In this document: in pieces, positions 30,146 through 38,666 of the stretch
Layout: each line of letters opens with the position of its first letter
How positions within the stretch are numbered: the first letter of the stretch is position 1
NCBI GenBank assembly: GCA_963666535.1
Contig: OY762913.1
Location: forward strand, 868,001 to 932,000
From: G963666535 sp963666535
Lineage (GTDB): Bacteria; Bacillota; Clostridia; Oscillospirales; Oscillospiraceae
Reading direction: 5' to 3'
DNA: 64,000 bases
Program-made: the position numbers and the translations under genes
Notes under the pieces: model-generated
What the model was told of the DNA's origin: nothing
The model's input: only the letters and a program-made list of their open reading frames with translations
Databases searched by the model: none

Positions 30146-31495
30146 TTATGTGGTTAACTCCGTCGCTTTTTTGCGGTGTATATACAAAAAGTAGATAACG
30201 CATAGTATGATACTGAAAGTTGTCGCAATTGGGGAGGCAAAGCCGATTTGGAGCATGGTGGCACCTGGCACTTGACTCATGAAATAGGAGTAGGGAATGC
30301 GAACCAGAAAAGCCGCCAGAATTCCCTGCACCATGACAAACATGGTTTTTCCGCATCCGTTGAAATAGCCCATGAAACAAAACACGATACAAACCAGAAC
30401 ACAGTCCACCGCGTACGCTTTCATATACTCTGCACAGGCGGCGATGACCTGGGCGTCTTTTGAGAAGATGCCCGCCAAAATATCGCCGCGCCAAAAGGAG
30501 ACGCAGAATAGGATAACACCAAAGAACAGGGAGGTTGATATGGCGTAGTATAGGGTTTTTCTGGCGCGTTCCGGTTTTTTCGCACCAATGTTCTGCGCGA
30601 CAAAGGCCGAAACCGAGGACATATACGCGATGGGGATCAGCATAATAAAAATCACGACTCGTTCACTGACGCCGATGGCCGCGGACGCAATCAGCCCCAA
30701 GGAATTAATAATAGAGGTAATGATCAGAAACGAGAAATTGGTAAGGGAATCCTCTAGCGCGATGGGCCAGCCCAGTTTCAGGATGCCTTTGATCTCCGCC
30801 CCTTGAAACCGTATATTCTCCCTGGACAGCGAAAAAGGAAGGCCTTTTCTGCGGATGATGATAAGGGACAGTAAAACGCTGACTGCCTGAGAAAAAATGG
30901 TGGCGACGGCGGCGCCCACCGCATCCAGATGGAACACGCCGATCAGGATCAGGTCGCCAATCACGTTAACCACGCAGGCAATCCCAACAAAAATCAGGGG
31001 GAGCTTGGAATTGCCGATTCCACGGAAGATACCGCTTATCACATTGTACCCAACAATAAACACCGCCCCGCCCGAGCAAATCATCACATAATGGACGGTT
31101 TTTTCAAAGGCCTGCTCCGGCGCGTGCATCAACACGGCAAGGGGTCTTGCGGCAAGCATCATCGTGATGGTGACAAAAATGGCCACAACAGCGAACAAGC
31201 AGATGGAGGCGCCCACGGTTTTTGCGGCATCCTCCATCCGTTTTTCCCCGATCCTTTGCCCCAGCAGTACCGTTGTGCCCATGGTAAGTCCGGTAATAAT
31301 CCCTGTGATGGTGTGCATAATCTGGCTTCCCGTTGCCACAGCCGATACGCTGGAAGCATCGCCAAATTGACCGACGATCAGCAGATCCACGGCGCCGTAC
31401 ATGGCCTGTAAAAAAATGGCCAGCAGGATTGGAATGGTAAATTTGATGAAGGGTGAAAAAAGCTTCCCCTCGGTAAAATGATTTATTTGCTCCAT
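30146..31495 (-). CDS. MATE family efflux transporter
   Basis: 449 aa, twelve membrane helices in two MatE domains. Seen: PILLAIFLQAMYGAVDLLIVGQFGD, TGIITGLTMGTTVLLGQRIGEK and NVIGDLILIGVFHLDAVGAAVATI, typical of the DinF/NorM-type Na+ or H+ antiporters that export cationic drugs and metabolites. AGGGAGA ribosome site before the ATG. The gene has its own promoter and a structured leader with a terminator-like hairpin, hinting at attenuation control. Confidence 0.92.
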   Translation of the reverse strand: MEQINHFTEGKLFSPFIKFTIPILLAIFLQAMYGAVDLLIVGQFGDASSVSAVATGSQIMHTITGIITGLTMGTTVLLGQRIGEKRMEDAAKTVGASICLFAVVAIFVTITMMLAARPLAVLMHAPEQAFEKTVHYVMICSGGAVFIVGYNVISGIFRGIGNSKLPLIFVGIACVVNVIGDLILIGVFHLDAVGAAVATIFSQAVSVLLSLIIIRRKGLPFSLSRENIRFQGAEIKGILKLGWPIALEDSLTNFSFLIITSIINSLGLIASAAIGVSERVVIFIMLIPIAYMSSVSAFVAQNIGAKKPERARKTLYYAISTSLFFGVILFCVSFWRGDILAGIFSKDAQVIAACAEYMKAYAVDCVLVCIVFCFMGYFNGCGKTMFVMVQGILAAFLVRIPYSYFMSQVPGATMLQIGFASPIATTFSIILCVIYFLYIHRKKATELTT

Positions 31496-31592
31496 AGATT
31501 CTCCCTAAAATAAAAAATACCGGATAACATACCGGGCGGCGCCCGACATCTTATCCAGCGTTGCAATGATGATTACAAGCCCTCCGATGAAC
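31496..31592 (-). promoter_or_regulatory. Structured leader of the MATE gene (attenuator or riboswitch candidate)
   Basis: About 97 nt from the predicted start to the ATG. Hairpin 1 is TTGTAAT-CATC-ATTGCAA (31561-31578). Hairpin 2 pairs GGATAA with TTATCC (31551-31556 and 31522-31527) and holds an inner CGGGC/GCCCG stem, then runs into a T-rich tract (minus strand GGTATTTTTTATTTT). The order, structured element then intrinsic-terminator shape then ribosome site, fits transcription attenuation. No known riboswitch class was recognised. Confidence 0.5.
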
Positions 31593-31598
31593 ATGGAA

Positions 31599-31628
31599 AG
31601 TATATCATGCCATTTTTGCCCCTGTCAA
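31599..31628 (-). promoter_or_regulatory. Promoter of the MATE gene
   Basis: On the minus strand -35 TTGACA (31628-31623), 18 bases, -10 TATACT (31604-31599). The remainder of 31629-31896 shows no gene; only short spurious frames occur. Confidence 0.7.
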
Positions 31629-31896
31629 CAATTTATTCCAAAAATTAGAAAAATAGTCTTACCGGGCGCCAAACCAAACGCTGGTAAGGGAGCAGATTAG
31701 AAAATAGATGGAAGAGATCCAAGATGTGAGGAGGTTTTGAGAAGGCGGACGGCAGGCTTAAAACGAGACATTCGTCTGATGGACGCAGTCTTGCCAAAGT
31801 GGAATCTGGGAAACAAATCTGTGCCTACTGGCTGACAAGGGTTAGACCAGCCAAGCCGATGTTTCTTTACATTGGGCGGTATATACATTGCATTCT

Positions 31897-32400
31897 TTAT
31901 TTTCTGTACTCAGTAAAAAGTTTAATGCCAGAAACAATAGATGCGAATGCCAGCAGAGCAAGGCGGAACCAGTCCATGAGTAACCAAACCCAACCCCCGC
32001 AAACAAGTACAGGGGAGGAATTATATTCATCCGCAAAAATAGCCATGTTATAGAATAATTCCAGCGATATGGAAAGGCTAAAAGCACTGATTATAAATAT
32101 AAGCAGATTTGTCATTCGCAAAACATGTTTCTTTTCTTTTAGCGTGTAAATGATCGCTTCTTCCGCTTTGTCCTGTTGGTTTTCTACAGGAATTCTTTCT
32201 CCACTCAGAAGTTCGTTTACCGTAACCTCAAGCACGTCACTCAGTGGCTTTAAAATTAAAACATCGGGATACCCTTTTCCGGTTTCCCAACGCGAAACCG
32301 CCTTGTCGGTTACACCCACCATTTCCGCAAGCTCCACTTGCGTCCATTCTTTTTCCCTGCGAAGGTCGGCAATAAATTTCCCGCATTTTATACTATCCAT
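31897..32400 (-). CDS. XRE-type HTH regulator with membrane-spanning C terminus
   Basis: 167 aa. Residues ~5-65 are a Cro/C1 helix-turn-helix (LRREKEWTQVELAEMVGVTDKAVSRWETGKGYPD). Two hydrophobic helices follow (~95-118 and ~130-155), so it is probably membrane tethered. ATG 32400 is favoured because AAAGGA lies nine bases upstream; ATG 32409 abuts that site. Target genes are unknown. A 65-base fragment of this gene recurs at 34731-34796. Confidence 0.82.
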   Translation of the reverse strand: MDSIKCGKFIADLRREKEWTQVELAEMVGVTDKAVSRWETGKGYPDVLILKPLSDVLEVTVNELLSGERIPVENQQDKAEEAIIYTLKEKKHVLRMTNLLIFIISAFSLSISLELFYNMAIFADEYNSSPVLVCGGWVWLLMDWFRLALLAFASIVSGIKLFTEYRK

Positions 32401-32409
32401 AGGGCTCAT

Positions 32410-32817
32410 TCCTTTTGTGTTGTTGTACTTATAATAGTATACTCTCTTGCTTTTTGCACCCTATGAATCGTAGAGCTTAGTGAAAAAAGTCCATTTGAGC
32501 GAACACACCTAAGTATATCATGTTTCGGAAAAAGGAAACGCATACCTTCCCTTGGCGGGAAGACATGCATTTCTGGTGCGAGTTCTCTTACAGCATTTTT
32601 TAGAAAACACAGTAATATCAATGGTTTGATGGCGACCACAACGCAGTCTTTACGCCTAAAAATTGAATAATTTCAGCTTACGTTGAGGGTGTTCCATGAA
32701 AAACGCCCTTTTGCAATTTCAGGAGGTGAAATCACATGACCAATTAAATTCCTGCTGCAGCCAAAAAGGTAGAGTAGGCACGAACGCCGTACAGGTATTT
32801 TTCATTTCTTAAATCTC
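32410..32817. other. Intergenic region, no clear gene
   Basis: About 400 bases of low coding potential. It contains a 38-codon frame at 32696-32812 with GAGGGTG upstream, and inside it a perfect AGGAGGTGA ribosome site followed by ATG-ACC-AAT-TAA, a three-codon frame. It looks like decayed coding DNA. Confidence 0.35.
32696..32812 (+). CDS. Possible small protein (38 aa)
   Basis: Begins MKNALLQFQEVKSHDQ and contains CCSQKGR; ATG follows GAGGGTG by four bases, which is short. No family recognised, no signal peptide or membrane helix. It could equally be a remnant; the stop sits just before the promoter of the next gene. Confidence 0.2.
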   Translation: MKNALLQFQEVKSHDQLNSCCSQKGRVGTNAVQVFFIS

Positions 32818-32846
32818 TTGACAGTTGGGGGCCTCTGTGGTAAATT
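32818..32846 (+). promoter_or_regulatory. Promoter of the XRE-cupin/YczE operon
   Basis: -35 TTGACA (32818-32823), 17 bases, -10 TAAATT (32841-32846). Confidence 0.7.
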
Positions 32847-32884
32847 CGTTATAGAAGATTAGGTTCGCTATAAAGGGGGATGGC

Positions 32885-33433
32885 ATGTCTACCATCAGTG
32901 AAACCATTAGTACAAACTTAAAGCGCATCCGACAGGAGCGGACGATGACCTTGGATGATTTATCCGTGCTGACAGGGGTTAGCAAAAGCATGCTCAGCGA
33001 CATCGAGCGATGCAGTAAGAGCCCAACCATCTTCGTCTTGGAGAAAATCTGTGGCGGCATCGGTGTCCCGTTGTCACAGCTGACACATACCGAGTCGCCG
33101 CAGCTGTCTGTGGTTAGAAATGATACCATGACTCGTTATTCGGCTTGGAAGGGGTTTGAGCTGTTCGTTCTGTTCGGGCTGGATGCAGACCGAAGATTTG
33201 AGATCTTTCGCCATGAGATACAGCCCCACTCTATACGGGAATGTGAGGCGCATGATGCGGGAATAAGGGAGTACCTGATCTGCACAGAAGGAGTGCTATC
33301 CGTTCAGATCGGGGACGTAACATACGATTTGGCGGCAGGCGAGGCGATACAGTTCATAGCTAATTGCAAGCACAAGTACATGAATCTGACCGATGAGATG
33401 ACCCAGATGGTCATGCTCTTGTACCATGAATAG
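32885..33433 (+). CDS. XRE family regulator with cupin domain
   Basis: 182 aa. N-terminal helix-turn-helix (~9-64, LKRIRQERTMTLDDLSVLTGVSKSMLSDIERCSKSPTI... in pattern), C-terminal cupin barrel (~100-180, EYLICTEGVLSVQIGDVTYDLAAGEAIQF). This architecture is common in regulators that sense a small ligand and control an adjacent transporter. The stop overlaps the next gene by eight bases, so the YczE-type membrane protein is the likely target and partner. Confidence 0.88.
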   Translation: MSTISETISTNLKRIRQERTMTLDDLSVLTGVSKSMLSDIERCSKSPTIFVLEKICGGIGVPLSQLTHTESPQLSVVRNDTMTRYSAWKGFELFVLFGLDADRRFEIFRHEIQPHSIRECEAHDAGIREYLICTEGVLSVQIGDVTYDLAAGEAIQFIANCKHKYMNLTDEMTQMVMLLYHE

Positions 33434-34082
33434 GACAGCAAGGTGGACGAGGCGAGTCGCAGGCCTAATAGGAGGCCTGTTTCTCGCCGCCCTCGGATCC
33501 TATTTTAGTATCCGGGCAAATGTCGGCCTTGCCCCATGGGAGGCGTTCAGTACCGGAATTGCTAATGTGACTGGTGTTACCTACGGAAACATTGTTGTAC
33601 TGACAGGTTTTCTTTTTATCCTGCTGGACTGGCGGTTGGGCGAGAAAATTGGCGTGGGGACTTTGCTCAACGCAATCTGTATTGGTAAATTTGTAGACCT
33701 GTTCCAATCCCTTGGGCTTGTGCCATGGCTTCAAAATCAATTGACGGGGTTCGCCCTGCTCTTACTTGGACAGCTGATGATTGCGTTAGGAACCCTCTGC
33801 TACATGCGAGCTGGAATGGGTTGCGGGCCAAGAGACTCGCTGATGGTGGCATTGGGGAGACAGTTTCCGGTGTTGCCTATCGGAGCAATTCGATGGGGGA
33901 TTGAGGGAACTGCACTGTTGATAGGCTGGCTACTTGGCGCGAAAGTTGGATTAGGTACTGCGGTTGCCGTTATTTCCATTGGCCCCATTTTACAGATGGT
34001 ATTTTACTTGTTCGGATTCGATGCGACAAAGGTGGAGCACGAAGGAGGGCTCGATATAATTCGGCACTGGCAAAAAAAATAA
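33426..34082 (+). CDS. YczE-type integral membrane protein
   Basis: 218 aa, five to six membrane helices. The repeated GLAPWEAFSTGIANVTG and MGCGPRDSLMVAL motifs mark the YczE (YitT-related) family, whose function is not established. It overlaps the XRE-cupin regulator by eight bases, so it is translationally coupled. A second member with the same motifs (GYGPWELFHAGIA, GAGPRDTLMVAL) lies at 43540-44202 beside a TRAP transporter. Confidence 0.88.
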   Translation: MNRTARWTRRVAGLIGGLFLAALGSYFSIRANVGLAPWEAFSTGIANVTGVTYGNIVVLTGFLFILLDWRLGEKIGVGTLLNAICIGKFVDLFQSLGLVPWLQNQLTGFALLLLGQLMIALGTLCYMRAGMGCGPRDSLMVALGRQFPVLPIGAIRWGIEGTALLIGWLLGAKVGLGTAVAVISIGPILQMVFYLFGFDATKVEHEGGLDIIRHWQKK

Positions 34083-34095
34083 AGGAGCAAAAAAC

Positions 34096-34617
34096 ATGAT
34101 TCGTATTGCAACGGAACGCGACCTGATCCAGGTAGAAGATATCTACAACGAACTGTTTGACCGAGAGGCGGAGACAGTGTCCTATACTAACTGGCAGAAG
34201 GGATTATATCCGACACTTACTTACGCCAAAAAGGCACTTGAGCAGGACACTCTGTTTGTAGGGGAAGAGAATGGCGTGCTGTACGGCTGCGTGATCTTAA
34301 ATCAAATCCAGCCTTCCGAATATGCTAATGCGCATTGGAACATTCAAGCTAAACCGGAAGAGGTTATGGTGATCCATACTCTTTGTGTCCGTCCAAGCTG
34401 GACGGGAAAAGGAAAAGGAAAAGAGATTATAAGGTTCTGTGAGGAATACGCCCGTGCAAAAGACTGGCCGGTCATCCGTCTGGATACCTACGAGGGGAAT
34501 ATACCCGCCTGCCACCTATATCTGAGTGTTGGATATTCCTATGCCGGGACAACGAAGTTTCATTTTCAAAAGGTGATTTGGGAAAATCTGAAGTGCTTTG
34601 ATAAATGCATCAACTAG
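34096..34617 (+). CDS. GNAT family N-acetyltransferase
   Basis: 173 aa. GNAT fold with HTLCVRPSWTGKGKGKEII as beta-4 and CoA loop (near residue 95-105), then LDTYEGNIPACHLYLSVGY. AAAGGAG ribosome site 13 bases after the YczE stop, so it is likely the third gene of the XRE-cupin operon. Acceptor substrate unknown. Confidence 0.85.
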   Translation: MIRIATERDLIQVEDIYNELFDREAETVSYTNWQKGLYPTLTYAKKALEQDTLFVGEENGVLYGCVILNQIQPSEYANAHWNIQAKPEEVMVIHTLCVRPSWTGKGKGKEIIRFCEEYARAKDWPVIRLDTYEGNIPACHLYLSVGYSYAGTTKFHFQKVIWENLKCFDKCIN

Positions 34618-34730
34618 GACGATAGGGTATGTGGTACGATAGCATTTACGACTAAAACTAAACAATATAGTTTGTGCCGTAGTTTTTGACATAACGGGCT
34701 GGGGATATAATGTCTGTGCCGAAATGCTTT

Positions 34731-34796
34731 AGCAGAATTGTCATTCGCAAAACATGTTTCTTTTCTTTTAGCGTGTAAATAATTGCTTCTTCCGCT
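34731..34796 (-). pseudogene. Duplicated fragment of the XRE membrane regulator gene
   Basis: These ~65 bases match 32103-32167, inside the HTH/membrane regulator at 31897-32400, with about three mismatches. Read on the minus strand they encode the EEAIIYTLKEKKHVLRMTNLL segment that links the HTH to the membrane helices. Nothing else of the gene is present around it. It is either the remnant of a second copy or a small duplication. Confidence 0.75.
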
Positions 34797-34817
34797 AAAG
34801 AAAGAGAAAATTGGGAT

Positions 34818-35336
34818 TTATAAATCTAGTATGGTATAAATACTCTGAATAAATTTTTCCTTACCTTTTGTGTAGGCAACTCTGTCTTCTGGATACTGTG
34901 ACGCAAGTGATTCCTTTAATTCAGAATATTCCTTTGCCGAATTGGAATTAGAATTCAGGTAATCTCGGAATCCAACCAGTTGAAAGAATCCTTTATCATG
35001 GGCATCATAGCAATGGATATGCCTCAAAGAAACTTGATGTTCATCTCGCAGTACATAAAAGTGATAGGTATCGTTTCCATGCTGCGGCCCACAGTAATCA
35101 TATCCCATTTGTTTCATGGAATCTACATCCATCTTTTTTATTGAATATAGTCTGACTGCTATATCCAAAATAGGCTTAGCGCAAATATTATAAATTGCAG
35201 TGCTTCCCACATGCTGGATATCTAAGATATTGTTGCTCCAGATTGTTTCAATCTGACTTTTTGTTTGAAAAAATTCACTTTCCCATTCCTTGTTATGCGG
35301 AAGTAACCTTACCTTATATCTTTCTACGCCTTCCAT
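34818..35336 (-). CDS. GrpB family protein (UPF0157, nucleotidyltransferase-like)
   Basis: 172 aa. Shows the GrpB signature: VRLLPHNKEWESEF near the start, ILDIQHVGSTAIYNICAKPILDIAV (a minimal nucleotidyltransferase-type G-S and D-x-x pattern) and a conserved LRHIHCY segment. Biochemical activity is unproven. ATG 35336 is chosen because GAGAGG lies seven bases upstream; an in-frame GTG at 35351 has no ribosome site. Lower GC content than neighbours fits an accessory gene. Confidence 0.85.
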   Translation of the reverse strand: MEGVERYKVRLLPHNKEWESEFFQTKSQIETIWSNNILDIQHVGSTAIYNICAKPILDIAVRLYSIKKMDVDSMKQMGYDYCGPQHGNDTYHFYVLRDEHQVSLRHIHCYDAHDKGFFQLVGFRDYLNSNSNSAKEYSELKESLASQYPEDRVAYTKGKEKFIQSIYTILDL

Positions 35337-35465
35337 AAATACGCCTCTCACAAATTTCTGTTTTTCTGCATGACTATATTGAAGCCTACAGCTATAATAC
35401 CAGATTCTTGTGCATAAAAAACGAAAAAGTCATGTATGAGTTCAAATCTCATACATGACTTTCTA

Positions 35466-35550
35466 TGGTGCGCCTGAAGGGACTCGAACCCACACGTCTC
35501 TCGACACAAGAACCTAAATCTTGCATGTCTACCAATTCCATCACAGGCGC
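35466..35550 (-). tRNA. tRNA-Leu (TAG)
   Basis: 85 bases including CCA, with the long variable arm of class II tRNAs. Acceptor GCGCCTG/CAGGCGC, anticodon loop TTTAGGT (anticodon TAG), T loop GTTCGAGTC. Confidence 0.97.
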
Positions 35551-35868
35551 ATATTCAGTTCTTCCTCTATTTTTACACGGGGAGGAAACCCGAGGCGGAG
35601 TATATCGCTTGACTCGCATTTATAAAAACAGGCAATGCCCGCTTTTACCAGCACAAGGGGCAATCCTTCCAGAGGTGACGGCACCTAAATCTTGCTGCCT
35701 TGATTTTAAGACGAGGCGGCAGACGAGAAAGCCTCCATTTCCTGCAATGCGCTACGCCACATAGCAATGTGCATTTTACCACACCACAGAGTGAAAGGCA
35801 AGGGCATCTTGACAGCTATCATATAATTATAAGCAATCAACAGTTTATACCGCTAAAGGAGTTTTACC
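35551..35868. other. Intergenic region, no gene seen
   Basis: Between tRNA-Leu and the pyridoxamine kinase. TATAAT at 35822 could be the -10 of the kinase. A hairpin around CTGCC/GGCGGCAG lies near 35694-35722. No supported ORF. Confidence 0.4.
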
Positions 35869-36702
35869 ATGCACACACCAAAAGTTGCAGCCATTCACGA
35901 TATGTCAGGGTTCGGACGGTGTTCCCTCACCGTTGCCATTCCTGTCCTCTCCGCCATGGGCGTGCAGTGCTGCCCGCTGCCTACTGCGTTTCTGTCCACG
36001 CACACCGGTGGGTTTGAGGGATACACGTTCCTGGATATGACGGCGGAAATGGAAAAGGTAATGAAACACTGGGAGAGCCTTGGGTTGACCTTTGATGCCA
36101 TTTACAGCGGTTTTTTGGGTTCCGAGGCACAGGTTGAAATTGTCGAGCGATTTATCCGCACCTTTCGGGGAGAAGCCGCAAGGGTTGTGGTAGATCCCGT
36201 GATGGGAGATGACGGCCAGCGGTATCGAACTTATACCGCTGGGATGTGCAGCGCTATGGAACGATTGGCCGCATCCGCAGACGTCATTACCCCCAATATG
36301 ACCGAGGCGTCCTTCCTGCTGGGCATCCCCTATGTGGCTATGCCGCGGGAGGAAAAAGGATACCGTGCATGTGTAGAGCAATTGTCGTTGGAGGGGTGCC
36401 GCTCTGTGGTGCTCACCGGCGTGTCCACCGCGCCGGAACTCATTGGCGCCGTATGCTTCGACGCCCAGAAAGGACAGCTGAACCTTGTGCAGACCTCGCG
36501 CGTTGGCGGCGACTATCACGGCACAGGGGATATCTTTTCCAGCGTGCTCACCGGCGCGCTGGTGAACGGGGAAAGCCTGCACGCAGCCACTGAAAAAGCA
36601 GTGATTTTTGTAGAAGAATGTGCAGCCCGCAGCAGGGAAGCGGGAATTCCAAAACGGGAGGGCGTGGATTTTGAACCGCTTTTAGGCAAGCTGATGAAGT
36701 AA
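35869..36702 (+). CDS. pdxY: Pyridoxamine kinase (PdxK/PdxY family)
   Basis: 277 aa ribokinase-like fold. Phosphorylates pyridoxal/pyridoxamine in vitamin B6 salvage. Seen: SGFGRCSLTVAIPVLSAMG near residue 13, TAFLSTHTGGF, VVVDPVMGDDGQRY, ITPNMTEASFLL and the anion-hole/catalytic GGDYHGTGDIFSS with Asp near 225. AAAGGAG ribosome site. A hairpin terminator follows 20 bases after the stop, so it is monocistronic. Confidence 0.93.
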   Translation: MHTPKVAAIHDMSGFGRCSLTVAIPVLSAMGVQCCPLPTAFLSTHTGGFEGYTFLDMTAEMEKVMKHWESLGLTFDAIYSGFLGSEAQVEIVERFIRTFRGEAARVVVDPVMGDDGQRYRTYTAGMCSAMERLAASADVITPNMTEASFLLGIPYVAMPREEKGYRACVEQLSLEGCRSVVLTGVSTAPELIGAVCFDAQKGQLNLVQTSRVGGDYHGTGDIFSSVLTGALVNGESLHAATEKAVIFVEECAARSREAGIPKREGVDFEPLLGKLMK

Positions 36703-36721
36703 CATGCTGAGGATGCAGTAC

Positions 36722-36757
36722 AAGGGGCGGCAAAGTGAAGACTCTGCCGTCCCTTTT
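36722..36757 (+). terminator. Terminator of the pyridoxamine kinase gene
   Basis: AAGGGGCGGCA (36722) pairs with TGCCGTCCCTT, then TTT. Confidence 0.8.
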
Positions 36758-37067
36758 TGGGCGCTAGGACGTCTACGCGTGATGCTTGCGCAGGATCGGC
36801 TGACTGGAATGGACTTGCTGATGGGATTGCTTGGAACGGCGGGAGAAATGGGCCTGTTTGCCGGTTCACCTTGCAGAAAAAGATGCTCAGTATGGACATG
36901 AACTGGCGTTTATCAGGCAAAAAGAACGCAAGCTGTCACATGTTTTACAAAAAGCGAGAAAAAATTCGGCTGGAAATTTGGTACGCCTTCTGCTGGACAG
37001 GCTGAACAACAAATGCTATAATGTGATAAAGATAGTTAATAACAAGGCGTCAAAGGAGCGGGCTTCC
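36758..37067 (+). other. Intergenic region with remnant-like coding potential
   Basis: No complete gene. One frame reads HLAEKDAQYGHELAFIRQK and continues helical and Lys/Arg-rich for ~50 residues; a neighbouring frame upstream reads through MLAQDRLTGMDLLMGLLG. This pattern could be a frameshifted fragment. It ends in the leader of the Crp/Fnr gene. Confidence 0.3.
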
Positions 37068-37709
37068 ATGGATGCGAAAGAACTGTATGGTTTTTTAAAG
37101 GAGATCGGCACCAGCCGGGAGTATAAGGCGGGTGAGCTGCTTTTTGCCCAAGGAGATGCGGCGAACGAGTTTTACTATTTAAAGAGTGGCTTGACAATGA
37201 CCTTTTCCTCCAACGAAGAGGGGCGGGACCATAACATTCTGCTGACACGGCCGGGAAAATTGTTTGGTGCCACCACATTCTTCGAGGGGGTGCCGCGCAG
37301 GGCATCCGCCATCGCGCTGGAGCAGAGCGAGGTTGTAATCATCAATGCACTTGTATATCAGCAGTGCCAGGAGGAGTTTCCGGATTTTCTGCACTACATG
37401 CTGCGGGAGTTGTCCGAGGACGTAGGGGTCTTGTTTGAACAAGCGGCGGACAATGCACTGATGGATGCGGATACTCGCGTGGCCCGCTTTTTGTGCCGCA
37501 GCGTGATCAAGGGGGAGTGCCGCCGGACTGGGGCGGAGATGGAACTGGAGTATACGCAGGATTTTATCGCAAATATGCTGGGACTGTCCCGATGGGCGGT
37601 CAACCGCGCGCTGGCTCGTTTTCGGGAAAACGGTTGGGTGGATACCGACTACCGGGCTATCCGCGTAAAAAATTATCAGACGATCTATCAGTTTGGCTAT
37701 GGCGCGTAA
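37068..37709 (+). CDS. Crp/Fnr family transcriptional regulator
   Basis: 213 aa. Cyclic-nucleotide-binding-like barrel (~10-115, YKAGELLFAQGDAANEFYYLKSG), dimerisation helix (~115-140) and a winged helix-turn-helix at the C terminus (~150-210, TQDFIANMLGLSRWAVNRALARFRENGWV). It lacks the N-terminal four-Cys cluster of Fnr, so it does not look like an iron-sulfur oxygen sensor. ATG 37068 has AAAGGAG upstream; longer in-frame starts fall in non-conserved sequence. Target unknown. Confidence 0.9.
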   Translation: MDAKELYGFLKEIGTSREYKAGELLFAQGDAANEFYYLKSGLTMTFSSNEEGRDHNILLTRPGKLFGATTFFEGVPRRASAIALEQSEVVIINALVYQQCQEEFPDFLHYMLRELSEDVGVLFEQAADNALMDADTRVARFLCRSVIKGECRRTGAEMELEYTQDFIANMLGLSRWAVNRALARFRENGWVDTDYRAIRVKNYQTIYQFGYGA

Positions 37710-37721
37710 CTACAAATAAGA

Positions 37722-37764
37722 AACAAAGGGCATGAATCCGAAAATGGATTCATGTTCCTTGTTT
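37722..37764. terminator. Bidirectional terminator
   Basis: AACAAAGG(G)CATGAATCC and GGATTCATG(TT)CCTTGTTTT. It reaches the RarD stop codon on the opposite strand. Confidence 0.85.
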
Positions 37765-38666
37765 TAGTTCCTGCTTTTGACTTGGGAGTTCTTGCCAAAA
37801 AAGCTGCCGCCTCTGGCCAGTTTGGGGAGAGAAAAGACCAGCAACCCGGCCCAGATGAAGAGGAAGCAAACCAGTTTGGGCAGGGAGAGCTCTTCTCGGA
37901 ATGCAAAGATAGACAGCAGCAGGGAAGTGGTTGGCCAGATGTATTGCAGAAAGCCAACCAGTGCGAAGGGAAGCTCCTTAACACCGAAGGAATACAGCCA
38001 CAATGGGAAGGAGGAGATGACGCCGGTGCCGATCAGCAATAGGATTTGTCCCAGCGGCAGGGACGCGAGCATGCCGTGTGCTCCAAACGAGGTGAATGCC
38101 AGATACACCAGTGAGAAAGGAAGGACAAACAGCATTTCTAAGGTGAGAGAGACGGCGCCGTCCAATCCGGCAGCCTTTTTGAAAGCGCCGTAAATGGAAA
38201 AGCTGGCGGCCAGCCCCAGGGAAATCCAGGGGACGATGCCCATCCAGACACCGTAGATCAAAACCCCTGTGCCGGCCAGCAGGATGGCGGCAAGTTCCGA
38301 TCTGGTACAGCGCTCCCGAAAAACGAGCGTGCTGAGCAAGAAGACCACCAAGGGAGCAATGAAGTAGGCCATGCTGGTTTCCATAACGTTGCCCGAATTG
38401 ACTGCCCATATATAAAGGTACCAGTTGGCGGTGATGGTAAATCCGGCGAAAACCGTTAACGCAATGGCACGCTTGTGTCGAAAGGCCTGACGAAGCAGCC
38501 CCATCTTTCCCCCTAAAGCAAGCAAAAGGAGCGTGAAGGGGATGGACCAAACAATGCGCTGGGCCAAAATGTAGCCGGACGAAACACCGCCCAGCAGCTT
38601 CCAATAAACAGGGATCAGGCCAAAAAGCACGTTGGCGGATATCGTGATCCAAATGTATTTTTTCAA
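37764..38666 (-). CDS. rarD: RarD-type EamA transporter
   Basis: 300 aa, ten membrane helices. Matches RarD (chloramphenicol-sensitive protein): NVLFGLIPVYWKLLGGVSSGYILAQRIVWSIPF-type start, ANWYLYIWAVNSGNVMETSMAYFIAPLV, and SFPLWLYSFGVKELPFALVGFLQYIWPT. Substrate is unproven. TTG start with GGGAGG eight bases upstream; there is no in-frame ATG near the family start. Confidence 0.9.
   Translation of the reverse strand: MKKYIWITISANVLFGLIPVYWKLLGGVSSGYILAQRIVWSIPFTLLLLALGGKMGLLRQAFRHKRAIALTVFAGFTITANWYLYIWAVNSGNVMETSMAYFIAPLVVFLLSTLVFRERCTRSELAAILLAGTGVLIYGVWMGIVPWISLGLAASFSIYGAFKKAAGLDGAVSLTLEMLFVLPFSLVYLAFTSFGAHGMLASLPLGQILLLIGTGVISSFPLWLYSFGVKELPFALVGFLQYIWPTTSLLLSIFAFREELSLPKLVCFLFIWAGLLVFSLPKLARGGSFFGKNSQVKSRN

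Noticed and set aside
32735..32746. ATG-ACC-AAT-TAA after a perfect ribosome site
   Set aside because: A three-codon frame cannot be supported as a gene; it is most likely chance or a decayed start.
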